Positions 34,530 through 44,163 of a stretch of 64,000 nt of DNA are shown here, in pieces. The notes below the pieces were generated by a model. That model was not told the origin of the DNA and did no database searches. It saw only the letters and a program-made list of their open reading frames with translations. How positions within the stretch are numbered: the first letter of the stretch is position 1; the number at the start of each line of letters is the position of its first letter. The position numbers and the translations under genes are program-made. The stretch comes from Saccharothrix carnea (lineage in GTDB: Bacteria; Actinomycetota; Actinomycetes; Mycobacteriales; Pseudonocardiaceae), in assembly GCF_003014735.1 (NCBI RefSeq), contig NZ_PYAX01000026.1, forward strand, positions 1-64,000. Direction: 5' to 3'.

Positions 34530-35363
34530 TCACTCGAACCGGATGGACTCCGCCCGGGGGTACTTCCGGCCCGGTGACGGCACCGGCGACCCGGTGAACG
34601 ACACCGGCGTACCGGTGGGCACCATGGCGACGCCGACTGGCAGGTCGTCGCGGGAGGCGTACCACGAGCCGCCGCGGGTGTCGGTGATGAAACCGTGCGG
34701 CTGCCCGCTCTTCCAGGCGGTCACCGTCCCGCGTCGACGGCCGCGCGGCGTGCCCGCGGGGGAGGCCACGACCTCGGAGGACCGCACGAACGGGCGGCTC
34801 AACGGGTAGTCGGCGCGGTCGGCGGGCGCGAACAGGTCGTCGAACGCGGGCGTCAGCGTCGCCGCCGCCCGCAGCGGCGCGGCGCTGCGCGGCGTCCACG
34901 CGGGCAGCGACTCGGGTGCCGACCGGTCGTCCACGACCGGCACCACCACGCCGACACCGCGCGCGGTCAGCCGGGTGGCCAGCGGCGTGAAGTCGGCGTC
35001 GCCGGTGATCAGCACGACCCACTGCAGCGGCACGGTGGTCGCGCGCTCCCAGGCTTCGAGTGCGAAGTGGACGTCGACGCCCTTCTCCTTGCCGCCGTGC
35101 AGCGGGAGGTCGTGCCGGATGACGCCGGCGGCGGCCAGGGCCGCGTCGAACGACGCCGCCGGGGTCTCGATGCGTCCACGCACGTAATGCGCCTCGTGCA
35201 GCACGCAGTCGTCGAGCGCGCTTCCGGTCTCGGTGTGCAGGTACCAGCGCAACGCGTCGTGCAGGCCGTCCAGCGAGACCCGCGCGCCCCGCGGATGGGC
35301 GGTGGCGTAGTAATCGCTCAGGTAAGCGAACCACGTCCCGTCGTAGAACACCCCGATGCGCAC
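34530..35363 (-). CDS. NYN-domain (PIN-like) ribonuclease fused to cold-shock-like domain
   Basis: 277 aa. Residues ~1-165 are an NYN/PIN-like nuclease domain: 'RIGVFYDGTWFAYLSDYY' (first acidic residue), 'GKEKGVDVHFALEAW' and 'VVLITGDADFTPLATRLTARGVGVVV' (metal-binding Asp). Residues ~210-277 ('RRGTVTAWKSGQPHGFITDTRGGSWYASRDDLP...VSFTGSPVPSPGRKYPRAESIRF') look like a compact S1/cold-shock (CSD) barrel. The combination suggests an RNA-binding endoribonuclease. ATG 35363 follows GGGGAGAT. It is a single gene, convergent with the mannanase. Confidence 0.8.
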   Translation of the reverse strand: MRIGVFYDGTWFAYLSDYYATAHPRGARVSLDGLHDALRWYLHTETGSALDDCVLHEAHYVRGRIETPAASFDAALAAAGVIRHDLPLHGGKEKGVDVHFALEAWERATTVPLQWVVLITGDADFTPLATRLTARGVGVVVPVVDDRSAPESLPAWTPRSAAPLRAAATLTPAFDDLFAPADRADYPLSRPFVRSSEVVASPAGTPRGRRRGTVTAWKSGQPHGFITDTRGGSWYASRDDLPVGVAMVPTGTPVSFTGSPVPSPGRKYPRAESIRFE

Positions 35364-35411
35364 GATCTCCCCTGGTGGTTTGGGCCGTCACCGAAGGGAT
35401 ACACCACCTGG

Positions 35412-35579
35412 GTGAGCACACCCGAACCGGACCCCGTCACCGCGGCCGAACAGGAGCGGGAACCGGACTTCGCCGACGAGCACTCGCGGCCGACGTTCGC
35501 CGACGAACAGGCCGAAGAGGACCACACCACACCGGACGAGTCGACGCCGGCGGACTCCGGCGGGATGGACCCCGGCTAA
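35412..35579 (+). CDS. Small acidic hydrophilic protein, unknown
   Basis: 55 aa from GTG 35412. It is highly acidic (about 15 Asp/Glu), Pro/Thr/Ser-rich and Cys-free, with near-duplicated 'PDFADEHSRP'/'PTFADEQAEE' segments. No Shine-Dalgarno is obvious. Its stop overlaps the convergent AfsR-like gene stop by 4 bp. It may be a disordered protein or a chance frame; codon usage is consistent with coding. Confidence 0.4.
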   Translation: MSTPEPDPVTAAEQEREPDFADEHSRPTFADEQAEEDHTTPDESTPADSGGMDPG

Positions 35580-38341
35580 CCGAGGGTGTCCAGCTTCTCC
35601 CGCACGCGCCGCGCCTCGGCGTGACGACCCTGCTGCCGGTACAGGTCGAGGGCTTCCCGCCAGGTCGCGCGCGCCTCGTCGGCCTGGCCCAGCGCGGCCT
35701 GCGGGTGGCCGAGGCGTTCGAGGGAGTCGGCGGCGGACGTGGTGTTGCCCAGGCCGCGGCGCAGGGCGATGGCCTGCCGGTAGTGCTCGACGGCGAGCCC
35801 GTGGTGACCGGTCCGGTGGTCGATGTAGCCGAGGCTGTCGAGGACGTCCGCCTCACCGCTGCGGCCGTGGTGGCGCCGGTGCAGGGCGAGGGCGGCGTGG
35901 CAGTGCGCGCGGGCCGTGTCGTAGTCGCCGAGGCGGGCGGCGCACCACCCGACCGCGTTGAGGCCGCGGGCTTCCCACACCGGTTGGTCGAACTCGCGGT
36001 AGAGGTCCAGCGTGCGCCGCGCGTGCTCCAGGGCCCGCCGGTCGTCGCCGCGTTGCAGCCACGCCCACATGAGCTCGTGGTGGCTGTGCGCCTGTTGGGT
36101 CAGGTCGTGGTGGTGCTCGGCCTGGGCGAGGGCGCGGTGCAGGTGCTCGGTCGCCTGCTCGAACCGCCCGAGCTTGGTGTGCGCGCGGCCCAGCCGCCGG
36201 TGGGCCAGCATGCGGGGGACCGGGTCGGTCAGGTGCTCGGCCGCCCGCAAGGCCGTCCGCCAGACGACCAGCTGGTCCTGGAGGTGGCCGCGCCGCTGGT
36301 GGAAGTTGGTCAACGACCACGCCAACTGCCACACCACGTCGTGCCGGTCGTGGGAGGCGGCGGCCTGCTGCACGGCGAGCACGTGCGGGTGCTGGGCGTC
36401 CAGCCACGCCATCGCGGCCGATTCGTCGGGCAGGGGGTGGGGTCGGGCGCCGGGTGCGGGCGGGTCGAGGTGGATCGGCTGGGCGTGGGGGTCCAGGAGC
36501 CCTTCGGCGGTGCGGGCGGTGTGCAGGTAGTGGTCCACGAGCCGGTCCGACGCCTCCTGCCGCACGTCGTCGCTCAGGTCGCGTTCGGCGGTGGTGGCGG
36601 CGTAGGTGCGGATGAGGTCGTGCATGCGCCAGCGGCCCGCGGTGTCCTGCGCGACCAGGGAGGCTCGTTCCAACGCGCGCAGCACGGCCCGGGCCCGGGC
36701 AGGGGAGAGACCGGTGAGCCCGGCGGCGGCGGGCAGGCCGATGTCGGGGCCGGGTGCGCTGCCCAGCAGGGCGAACGCGGTGGCCTGCTCGGGCGTGAGG
36801 GCGCGGTGGGACCACGACAGCACGGTGGGCAGGCTGGCCGTGGGGTCGCCGTCGTCCAGCGCGTCGAGGCCGAGGTCGCGCAGTTCCGCGACGAGCGCGG
36901 CGGTCGGCAGGCGGGGCCGGGTGCAGGCGTGGCCCGCGACGATGTTCAACGCCAGCGGGAACCCGCCGCAGAACCGGATCAGCTCCCGCACCGACGCCGG
37001 GTCGGCCTCGACCCGCTCCGGGCCGAGCCGGTCGGTGAGCAGCGCGCGTGCCTCGGCGTCGGACAGCACGTCCAGCGACACGTGCTGCGCGCCGTGACCC
37101 GTGACCAGGCCGGACAGCCGGTTGCGACTGGTCACGACCACCGTGCTGAACCGGCCGCCGGGCAGCAGCGGCAGCACCTGGGCGGTGTCGACGGCGTTGT
37201 CCAGCACCAGCAGCACCCGCTGGTCGGCGACCAGGCTGCGGAACAACGCCGCCTGCGCGTGCAGGTCGACCGGGATGCGATCGGCCGGGACGCCCAGCGT
37301 GTGGAGGAAACCGCGCAGCGCCACCGCCGGGTCCATCGGCGCGCTGTCGGGGCTGAACCCCCGCAGGTCCACGAACAGCTGCCCATCGGGGAACTCGCCC
37401 GCGTGCCGGTGCGCCCAGTGCAAGGCCAGTGACGTCTTGCCGATGCCTCCCGCGCCGACGATCGCGGAGACGGCGGCCGGGTTGGCGTCCAGGCGGTCCA
37501 GCTCGTCGCGGCGGCCGACGAACGACGGTGGCGCAGCGGGCAGTTGGCGCGGCACGACCACCGGCGTGATCACCGGCTCGGCGGGCGTGGCCGCGGGTGC
37601 CGAGAGGGCGGTGTCGGCGGCGAGGATCCGCTGGTGCAGCTCTTGCAGCGCGGCGCCGGGCTCCGTGCCCAGGTCGTCCACCAGGCGCCGGCGGACCTGC
37701 CGGTAGTGCGCCAGCGCGTCGGCGGTGCGCCCGGCGCGGTGCAGCGCCAGCACGTACTGGCCGGCCAGCCGTTCGTCGAGGGGCCACTCGACGACCCGGG
37801 TGGCGAGGTCGGGCACCAGGTCCTCGCCGTGACCCAGCCGCAGCAAGGCGTCCACGAGGTCGTGCTCCGCGTCCAGGCGCTCCTGGTGCAGCCGCACCCG
37901 TTCGGCCGCCGCCCACCCGCCGCCGAGCCCGGTCAACGCCTCACCGCGCCACAGGCCCAACGCCTCCCGCAGCAGCGCCGCGACCCGGCCGTCGTCACCG
38001 GCGCACGCGCGCGCCCGGGCCCGTCGATCGCGGAACCGGTGCAGGTCGATCGCCGCCGGGTCGACTTCCAGCGCGTAACCGCCGGGTCGGCGCGCGATGT
38101 CGCCGGCACCGGCGGCGGCCAGCACGTGGCGCAACCGGGACAGGTAGCTCACCAGCGTCGCGCGGGCCCGCAACGGCGGCGCCTCGTGCCAGACCCGCTC
38201 GATCAGCCGCTCCACCGACACCACGCGCCCGACGTCCACCGCCAGCGCCGCGAGCACGCGGCGCTGCCGATCCGGCCCCGGGTCGAGCGTGCGATCACCC
38301 ACCGCGACGGCCACGTCCCCCAACAAGCGGAAGTCCGCCAC
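35576..38341 (-). CDS. AfsR/SARP-type regulator with NB-ARC NTPase and TPRs
   Basis: About 921 aa. OmpR-type HTH ('DFRLLGDVAVAVGDRTLDPGPDRQRRVLAALAVDVGRVVSVERLIERVW') and BTAD (to ~250), then an NB-ARC/STAND NTPase with P-loop 'VGAGGIGKTSLALHWAH' (near 300), 'VLLVLDNAVD' Walker B and 'VVVTSRNRLSGLV'. A C-terminal TPR array follows ('ARGLNAVGWCAARLGDYDTARAHCHAALALHRRHH', 'LEHYRQAIALRRGLGNTTSAADSLERLGHPQAALG'). GTG 38341 is taken as start (GAGGGGG 4 bp upstream); GTG 38359 is in frame. It is an AfsR-like activator of secondary metabolism or development; no target is evident nearby. Confidence 0.88.
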   Translation of the reverse strand: MADFRLLGDVAVAVGDRTLDPGPDRQRRVLAALAVDVGRVVSVERLIERVWHEAPPLRARATLVSYLSRLRHVLAAAGAGDIARRPGGYALEVDPAAIDLHRFRDRRARARACAGDDGRVAALLREALGLWRGEALTGLGGGWAAAERVRLHQERLDAEHDLVDALLRLGHGEDLVPDLATRVVEWPLDERLAGQYVLALHRAGRTADALAHYRQVRRRLVDDLGTEPGAALQELHQRILAADTALSAPAATPAEPVITPVVVPRQLPAAPPSFVGRRDELDRLDANPAAVSAIVGAGGIGKTSLALHWAHRHAGEFPDGQLFVDLRGFSPDSAPMDPAVALRGFLHTLGVPADRIPVDLHAQAALFRSLVADQRVLLVLDNAVDTAQVLPLLPGGRFSTVVVTSRNRLSGLVTGHGAQHVSLDVLSDAEARALLTDRLGPERVEADPASVRELIRFCGGFPLALNIVAGHACTRPRLPTAALVAELRDLGLDALDDGDPTASLPTVLSWSHRALTPEQATAFALLGSAPGPDIGLPAAAGLTGLSPARARAVLRALERASLVAQDTAGRWRMHDLIRTYAATTAERDLSDDVRQEASDRLVDHYLHTARTAEGLLDPHAQPIHLDPPAPGARPHPLPDESAAMAWLDAQHPHVLAVQQAAASHDRHDVVWQLAWSLTNFHQRRGHLQDQLVVWRTALRAAEHLTDPVPRMLAHRRLGRAHTKLGRFEQATEHLHRALAQAEHHHDLTQQAHSHHELMWAWLQRGDDRRALEHARRTLDLYREFDQPVWEARGLNAVGWCAARLGDYDTARAHCHAALALHRRHHGRSGEADVLDSLGYIDHRTGHHGLAVEHYRQAIALRRGLGNTTSAADSLERLGHPQAALGQADEARATWREALDLYRQQGRHAEARRVREKLDTLG

Positions 38342-38518
38342 CAAGCCCCCTCGGATCACCCCAGCCCCACCGGCTGCATACCACTCCGACCGGCCGTCCT
38401 GGGCGTTACGCGGTCAGTTCACACGTTCGGGGCACACCGGCGCGGCCACTGCGACGTCGTGCTCACCGACTGATCGCGCGCCCTCCCGGTGGGCCGGGGC
38501 GGTCGCGGTCCAGCGGGA

Positions 38519-39370
38519 TCAGGGCGTTCGCGGCGCGGGCGCGTGATCGGCCCGCAGCGCGGCCAGGCGGCGGTGGTGGAAGCGGGCGAGGACGGCGATC
38601 CCGGTCAGCGACACGACGGCGCTCGCCACCAGGACCACCACCGTGCCGCGGCCCGCGCCCTGGGTCTCGTCCAGCAGCACCATGCCGATCCACGCGGCGA
38701 CGATCGGGTTCAGCACGGTCTGGCCGGCGACCACGAGGTCCGCCGGACCGCTCGCGTACCCCAGTTGGATCAGCGACGCGCCGACCAGGAAAGCCAGCGC
38801 CAGGCCGACGAACGACACCCACGGCACCCGCGGCAGCGAGGTCGCCACGTCCCGCACCAGCACGGCGACCAGCCCGTAGGCGGCACCCGCGCCGGCGGCG
38901 AGCGCGAGGGCACGCGCCGTCCCGCTCCGCAGCGCACCGACGAGCACGAACGCGCACACCACACCGGCGACGACCTGGCCCGCCCGCAGCGCCACCGCCG
39001 GCGGCACGTCCGTCGTCACCGCGGACCGCGCGGCGATCGCGACGAACGTGCCCACACCGCACGTCGCCGCCATCACGGCCACCATGAACCCGCGCGTCAC
39101 CTGGCGGACCCCGATCGCCGCGATGATCGGCAACGACAGCACCGCCAGCGGCGCCACGACCGTCACCGGGGCCAGTGCCAGGGCCAGGATCTGCAGCACC
39201 GCGGCGACGAACAGCACCGAGAACCCGAGCAGCCACTTCCGGTTGCGCGCCAGTCGGGTGAACCTGCGCACGGTGAGGTCGCCGACGTCCTGGACGCCGA
39301 CGTACTGCAGCGCCGCGCCCACGGCGCTCAGCACCGCGGCCGTAAGCCCGCACAGGATCGCGATCCCCAC
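38519..39370 (-). CDS. DMT-superfamily membrane transporter (EamA/NIPA-like)
   Basis: 283 aa, almost entirely hydrophobic, with about nine to ten predicted membrane helices ('AILCGLTAAVLSAVGAALQYVGV', 'LLGFSVLFVAAVLQILALALAPVTVVAPLAVLSLPIIAAIG', 'VSFVGLALAFLVGASLIQLGYAS', 'VVVLVASAVVSLTGIAVLARF'). The two-half layout with 'APVTVVAPLAVLSLP' resembles drug/metabolite or NIPA-type transporters. The substrate is unknown. It is divergent from the secreted protease gene across a 116-bp promoter region. Confidence 0.75.
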   Translation of the reverse strand: MGIAILCGLTAAVLSAVGAALQYVGVQDVGDLTVRRFTRLARNRKWLLGFSVLFVAAVLQILALALAPVTVVAPLAVLSLPIIAAIGVRQVTRGFMVAVMAATCGVGTFVAIAARSAVTTDVPPAVALRAGQVVAGVVCAFVLVGALRSGTARALALAAGAGAAYGLVAVLVRDVATSLPRVPWVSFVGLALAFLVGASLIQLGYASGPADLVVAGQTVLNPIVAAWIGMVLLDETQGAGRGTVVVLVASAVVSLTGIAVLARFHHRRLAALRADHAPAPRTP

Positions 39371-39486
39371 GTGCCCAGAGTAGGTGCCGTCCGGGGTCGC
39401 GTGCGGTGGTCGTTGCCCACGAACGGTCGCTGTTCAGCGCGATCCGCGGCCGTTACCGTCGCGGTTCTCCAGGAGGGGAGCGGACC

Positions 39487-40371
39487 ATGACCCGTGCCGC
39501 TGTCGTGCGTCGAGCGGGTGCGGCTGTGCTGGCGGCCGGTCTCGCGTTCACCTCGGCCGGACCCGTGTCCGCGGAACCGGCGGCGCCCGCGGTCGGCCTG
39601 GAACGGCTGGACCGGGGTGCCGCGACCCGTCCGCACGCGGTCACCGGCTGGTACGTCGACGCCGGGGCGCTGGTGGTGTCGGTGCGCGGTTCCGCCGCCG
39701 GTGTCACCGAGTGGGCGCGCGGGCTCGGCGCGGGCCCGGTCACCGTCGAGCACGTCGCCGAAGCACCCCGCCCGGTCTGGGACCTCGTCTCCGGCCAGCC
39801 GATCACCAGCGGCGGCACGCGGTGCACGCTGGGCTTCAACGCCCGGTCCGGCACCAACCGCTACGTGCTGTCCGCGGGCCACTGCGTCCGGGCGGGCACC
39901 GAGTGGCAGGGCGTCGGCGGCTACCTCGGCCCGGCGGTCGGTTCCTCGTTCCCCTCCAACGACTACGGGCTGATCCGCGTGGCGTCGACCGCGGCGACGT
40001 CGACGGCGCTGGTCGACCGGTACAACAGCGGTTCCGACGTCACCGTCACCGGTGCCGCGACCCCGCCAGTCGGCTCGTCGGTCTGCTACTCCAGCCCGGT
40101 CTCGGGGTGGCGGTGCGGCAGCGTCACGGGGATCAACCACACGGTGTGCTACCCGCAGGGCTGCGTGAACCAGTTGATCCGCGTGACCGCGTGCCCGGAG
40201 CCCGGCGCGTCCGGCGCACCCGTGGTCACCAACCCGGGTTCGGGCACGACGGTCCGCGCGGTGGGGCTGGTCTCGGGCGGCTCCGGCAGCTGCACGTCCG
40301 GCGGCACGACGTGGGTCCAACCGATCGCCGAGCCGTTGTCCGCGTACGGGTTGACCCTCGTCACCGGGTGA
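39487..40371 (+). CDS. Secreted S1 (streptogrisin/alpha-lytic-like) protease, atypical Ser motif
   Basis: 294 aa preproprotein: signal peptide (1 to ~29, 'VSA'), a propeptide to about residue 100, then a chymotrypsin-fold domain with His132 ('LSAGHC'), Asp159 ('SNDYGLIR') and Ser242 ('CPEPGASGAP'). Six Cys in the mature part probably form disulfides. The Ser motif lacks the usual Asp of GDSGG (GASGA here), which normally shapes the active site. Activity or zymogen behaviour may therefore differ, or a distinct subfamily is involved. Excellent SD (AGGAGGGG) precedes ATG 39487. A TTACCGT near 39447 may be the -10. Confidence 0.85.
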   Translation: MTRAAVVRRAGAAVLAAGLAFTSAGPVSAEPAAPAVGLERLDRGAATRPHAVTGWYVDAGALVVSVRGSAAGVTEWARGLGAGPVTVEHVAEAPRPVWDLVSGQPITSGGTRCTLGFNARSGTNRYVLSAGHCVRAGTEWQGVGGYLGPAVGSSFPSNDYGLIRVASTAATSTALVDRYNSGSDVTVTGAATPPVGSSVCYSSPVSGWRCGSVTGINHTVCYPQGCVNQLIRVTACPEPGASGAPVVTNPGSGTTVRAVGLVSGGSGSCTSGGTTWVQPIAEPLSAYGLTLVTG

Positions 40372-40504
40372 GCGCGTCCCGCTGTGGCGGGCGGGTCGCT
40401 GGTCAACTGTCAAGAACCACCCACGATCACCGGTGCCGTCCGGGAGCGGTGTCCCCTAGCGTCCGCCACGGTCGTGCCGACGTTCACCGCCTGGGGGTTC
40501 CGCG

Positions 40505-42742
40505 ATGCGAGTCCGCCGTCTGCTGGTCGCCGCCGGAGCGCTGATGCTGCTCGCACCGCCGCCCGCGCTCGCCGCCGACCCACCCGGCACCGGCCAGCCC
40601 GGCGAGTACCGGCCGGTCCGCGGTCCGTCCGCGCCCGCCGAGCACCGGTTCCTGCAGAAAGCCGTCCGCGGCGACACCATCCCGCGGCACGCGCACGAGC
40701 TCGCCGCCGCCCAGGCCGACCGGATCCCGTCCACCGGCGCGCCGTGGCGGTCGATCGGCCCGACGAACATCGGCGGCCGGATCGTGGGCCTGGCGCTGGA
40801 CCCGCGCCGTCCCGACACCGTCTACGCCGCCGCGGCCAGCGGTGGGCTGTGGCGGTCCACCGACGCCGGGCGCACGTTCGCCACCGCGTGGCCCGACAAC
40901 GCCACCCAGGCCATGGGCGCGGTCGCGACCGCGGCGGACGGCACGCTGTACGTCGGCACCGGCGAGCCCAACCCGGGCGGCGGCAGCGTGACCTACGAGG
41001 GCACCGGCGTCTACCGCTCCGCGGACGGCGGCACGTCCTGGCGCAACGTCGGCCTGCGCGACTCCGGCACGATCGGCGGCATCGCGATCGACCCGACCGA
41101 CCCGGACCGGCTGTTCGTCGCCGCCAACGGTTCGCTCTACAGCGCGGGCGGCGACCGGGGCGTGTACCTGTCCACCAACGGCGGTGGCGGCTGGCGGCGC
41201 GTGCTCGACGTCCCGAACGAGTTCACCGGCGCGGTCGACGTGCAGATCGACCCGACCGACCCCCGACGCGTGTACGCCGTGCTGTGGGACCACCGGCGCA
41301 CCCCGGTCAAGCGGACCTACGGCGGCGAGGGCTCCGGCGTGCACCGCTCCACGGACGGCGGCCTGACGTGGCAACGGCTCGAGGGCGGGTTGCCGCCCGC
41401 CGGACCCGACGTCGGCCGCATCGGCATCGGCGTCTCCGCGTCCGAACCGGGCAGGCTGTACGCGATCGTCAACAGCACCGCGGGCCCGTTCGCCGGCTTC
41501 TACACCTCGGCCGACGCGGGCGGTACCTGGACGCGGCTGCCCGAGCCGGACGTGCTGAAGTCCTCGCAGTCCAGCTTCGGCTGGTGGTTCGGCAAGGTCT
41601 GGGTCGACCCGGACGACGCCCGGCACGTGCACGTCGCCGGCGTGCCGCTGCTCACCAGCAAGGACGGTGGCGCGACGTGGACGGCGGACGACGCCTCGAT
41701 CCACGTCGACCACCACGCCATGGTCTGGGACCCCCGCTACCCGGCCCGGGTCTACCTGGGCAACGACGGCGGCGTGTACCGGTCCGACGCGGACGGCGAC
41801 GGCGGCTGGGTCAAGGCCGTGCACGAGCCGTGGACCCAGTTCTACAGCGTGGCGATCAGCCCGCAGGACGTCGGCCGGGTGTCCGGCGGCACCCAGGACA
41901 ACGGCTCGCTGCGCTCGTGGGGCGGGCCGGCGTTCAACGAGTACCTCGGCGGCGACGGCGAGGAGAACATCATCAACCCGCGCGACAAGGAGAACGTCTT
42001 CGCCTGCTACCAGTACGGGAACTGCTTCCGGTCCACCGACGGCGGCACGACGATGACCTACTTCACCCCGGCCACCACCGCGGACCGGCGCAACTGGTTC
42101 ACGCCGGTGCAGTTCGACCCGTCCGACCCCAACGTCCTGTACTACGGCGGGAACCGGCTCAACCGGTCGGCCGACAACGGCGTGACGTGGACGCCGATCA
42201 GCCCCGACCTGACCGGCGGACCGGGCCAGGACACCTACCCGTACGGCACGATCACCGCGGTCGCCGCCGCGTCGTCGGACCCGCGCACGATCTGGGTCGG
42301 CACCGACGACGGCCGGGTGTGGCTCACCCGCGACCTGGGCGCCACCTGGGCGAAGGTGCTCGACGGCCAACCGTGGGTGACCCGGATCGCGGTGTCCGAG
42401 CGCGATCCCGCCACCGCGTACGTGACGCTGTCCGGCTACCGGTCCGGCTCCGCCCAGCCGCACGTGCTGGCCACCCGCTCGGCGGGCGCCCGGTGGACCG
42501 ACATCTCCGGCAACCTGCCGTCCGCGCCGGTCAACGACGTGGTGCTCGGCCGCGGGGGCACGTTGTACGTGGCCACCGACCAGGGCGTGTTCGTCGGCAG
42601 CACAGTCGTGGCCGGGCACTGGCTGCGGCTGGGCCACGGCCTGCCCCGGGTCGCGGTGGACGACATCGAGTACGACGCCCGCCACCACCGGCTCGTGGCG
42701 GCGACGTTCGGCCGGGGGCTCTACGAGACGATCGTGCCCTGA
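40505..42742 (+). CDS. Secreted Asp-box (BNR/VPS10-like) beta-propeller protein
   Basis: 745 aa with signal peptide (1-23, 'ALA'). It contains about ten Asp-box motifs of the type 'S-T-D-G-G-x-T-W' ('LWRSTDAGRTF', 'VYRSADGGTSW', 'VHRSTDGGLTW', 'LLTSKDGGATW', 'LNRSADNGVTW', 'VWLTRDLGATW' and others) spread over the whole length, as in sortilin/VPS10, sialidase and GH74-type propellers. No catalytic residue set of sialidases or xyloglucanases is clear. It is exported and may bind or degrade glycans or proteins. A TAGCGT (40458-40463) could be its -10. The downstream gene follows after 30 bp. Confidence 0.75.
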   Translation: MRVRRLLVAAGALMLLAPPPALAADPPGTGQPGEYRPVRGPSAPAEHRFLQKAVRGDTIPRHAHELAAAQADRIPSTGAPWRSIGPTNIGGRIVGLALDPRRPDTVYAAAASGGLWRSTDAGRTFATAWPDNATQAMGAVATAADGTLYVGTGEPNPGGGSVTYEGTGVYRSADGGTSWRNVGLRDSGTIGGIAIDPTDPDRLFVAANGSLYSAGGDRGVYLSTNGGGGWRRVLDVPNEFTGAVDVQIDPTDPRRVYAVLWDHRRTPVKRTYGGEGSGVHRSTDGGLTWQRLEGGLPPAGPDVGRIGIGVSASEPGRLYAIVNSTAGPFAGFYTSADAGGTWTRLPEPDVLKSSQSSFGWWFGKVWVDPDDARHVHVAGVPLLTSKDGGATWTADDASIHVDHHAMVWDPRYPARVYLGNDGGVYRSDADGDGGWVKAVHEPWTQFYSVAISPQDVGRVSGGTQDNGSLRSWGGPAFNEYLGGDGEENIINPRDKENVFACYQYGNCFRSTDGGTTMTYFTPATTADRRNWFTPVQFDPSDPNVLYYGGNRLNRSADNGVTWTPISPDLTGGPGQDTYPYGTITAVAAASSDPRTIWVGTDDGRVWLTRDLGATWAKVLDGQPWVTRIAVSERDPATAYVTLSGYRSGSAQPHVLATRSAGARWTDISGNLPSAPVNDVVLGRGGTLYVATDQGVFVGSTVVAGHWLRLGHGLPRVAVDDIEYDARHHRLVAATFGRGLYETIVP

Positions 42743-42772
42743 GCCGCGACCCGGTTTTGTACCGTGCAGCGC

Positions 42773-43990
42773 ATGAACCCTGGTTCGGACCGGCCGTCCC
42801 TCGACCGGCTCGTCGCCGACGTCGAGCCTGACCTGATCGCGTTGCGGCGCGACGTGCACCGGTGGCCGGAGTTGGCCGGCGCCGAACGCCGCACCGCGGC
42901 CCTGGTCGCGGCACGGCTGCGCGCGGCGGGGCTCGCGGTGTCGACCGGCGTCGGCGGTCACGGGGTGGTGGCGGTGCTGGACGGCGCCCGTCCCGGCCCG
43001 ACCGTCGCCTACCGCGCCGACCTGGACGCGGTCGCCGCCGACGAGCGGGCCGCGGTCGAGTTCGCCTCGCGGGTGCCCGGTGCCGCGCACCTGTGCGGCC
43101 ACGACGTGCACACGGCGGTCGGCGTCGGCGTCGCGCTGGTGCTCACCCGGTCGCGGGAGCGGATCGGCGGTCGGGTCGTGTTCGTGTTCCAACCGGCCGA
43201 GGAGACGCTGGCAGGCGCCCGTGCGATGCTCGACGCCGGTGTCCTCGACCCGGTCGCGCCGGACGAGGTGTACGCCCTGCACTGCGCCCCGCTGCCGGTC
43301 GGCACGTTCGCGGTCATGCCGGGCAACGGGTTGCCCGGCCTGGACGCGGGGCACGTCGACCTGACCGGGCCGGACGCCCGCGAGGCTGGTGAACGCTTCC
43401 GCGCCGCGATCGAGGGGTTGTCCACCGTCCACCGGCCCGCCACGCCCGAGGAGTTCGCCCGGATGCTCGACGACGTCCGCACCCCGGGCGGTCCGCTGGC
43501 GCGGTTCGTCACCGCTGCCGCGCAGGCCGTGCCCGGTGACGGCGGCGCGGTGCGGGTCCGGTTCTGGTTGCGGGCCTGGCCCGACGACCGGTACGACGCC
43601 CTGCGCGAGGGCGTGCGCCGGCTGGCGGACCGGGTGGGCGGACGTGTCGCGTTCCCGGCGCCGCCGTTCCCGGCGATGGTGTGCTCGCCGGAGCTGAGCC
43701 ACGCGGCGGCGGCACACCTGCGCGGCCTCGACGCGGTGCGCGGGGTCGACGTGTTCCACGCCGCGTTCCCGTTCAACGGCGAGGACTTCGCGCTGTTCCT
43801 GCACCGGGTGCCGGGGGCGATGCTCTACCTCGGCGTGGCCGATCCGGCGGCCGGGATCAACGGCGTGCCGCACGCGCCGGACTTCGCCGCCGACGACCGG
43901 GCGATCGGCATCGGCGTGCGCGCGATGGCGGACCTGCTGCTGCACCGCCTCGACACCTTGGGAGGCCGCCCGACCCGCCGGTCCGCGTGA
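42773..43990 (+). CDS. M20-family amidohydrolase/peptidase
   Basis: 405 aa. M20 metal-binding features: 'AYRADLDAVA' (Asp), 'AHLCGHDVHTAVGVGVAL' (Cys/His), 'FQPAEETLAGARAMLDAGVLD' (Glu pair), 'EVYALHC' and the C-terminal 'FPFNGEDFALFLHRVPG'. These match IAA-amino-acid hydrolase/hippurate hydrolase-like enzymes that cleave N-acyl amino acids. The dimerisation (lid) domain is short and divergent (about residues 190-290). ATG 42773 is chosen; a TACCGT 7 bp upstream suggests a leaderless transcript, and GTG 42764 is an alternative. Confidence 0.82.
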   Translation: MNPGSDRPSLDRLVADVEPDLIALRRDVHRWPELAGAERRTAALVAARLRAAGLAVSTGVGGHGVVAVLDGARPGPTVAYRADLDAVAADERAAVEFASRVPGAAHLCGHDVHTAVGVGVALVLTRSRERIGGRVVFVFQPAEETLAGARAMLDAGVLDPVAPDEVYALHCAPLPVGTFAVMPGNGLPGLDAGHVDLTGPDAREAGERFRAAIEGLSTVHRPATPEEFARMLDDVRTPGGPLARFVTAAAQAVPGDGGAVRVRFWLRAWPDDRYDALREGVRRLADRVGGRVAFPAPPFPAMVCSPELSHAAAAHLRGLDAVRGVDVFHAAFPFNGEDFALFLHRVPGAMLYLGVADPAAGINGVPHAPDFAADDRAIGIGVRAMADLLLHRLDTLGGRPTRRSA

Positions 43991-44163
43991 CCGGCGGGTG
44001 GACGCCCGGAATTCGACGTCTCGTTTCGGGTTTTCCGCTGAACGGTCGAAGCCGGGTCCGAGCCCGCCTGTCGCCCGGACGGCCGTTGGTGCGGCTCCGT
44101 GCCCGTGCCAGCATGAAACCGCCGCCTTTCCCGCCGCGTTGACCAACCTGATGGGGGTTGTGG

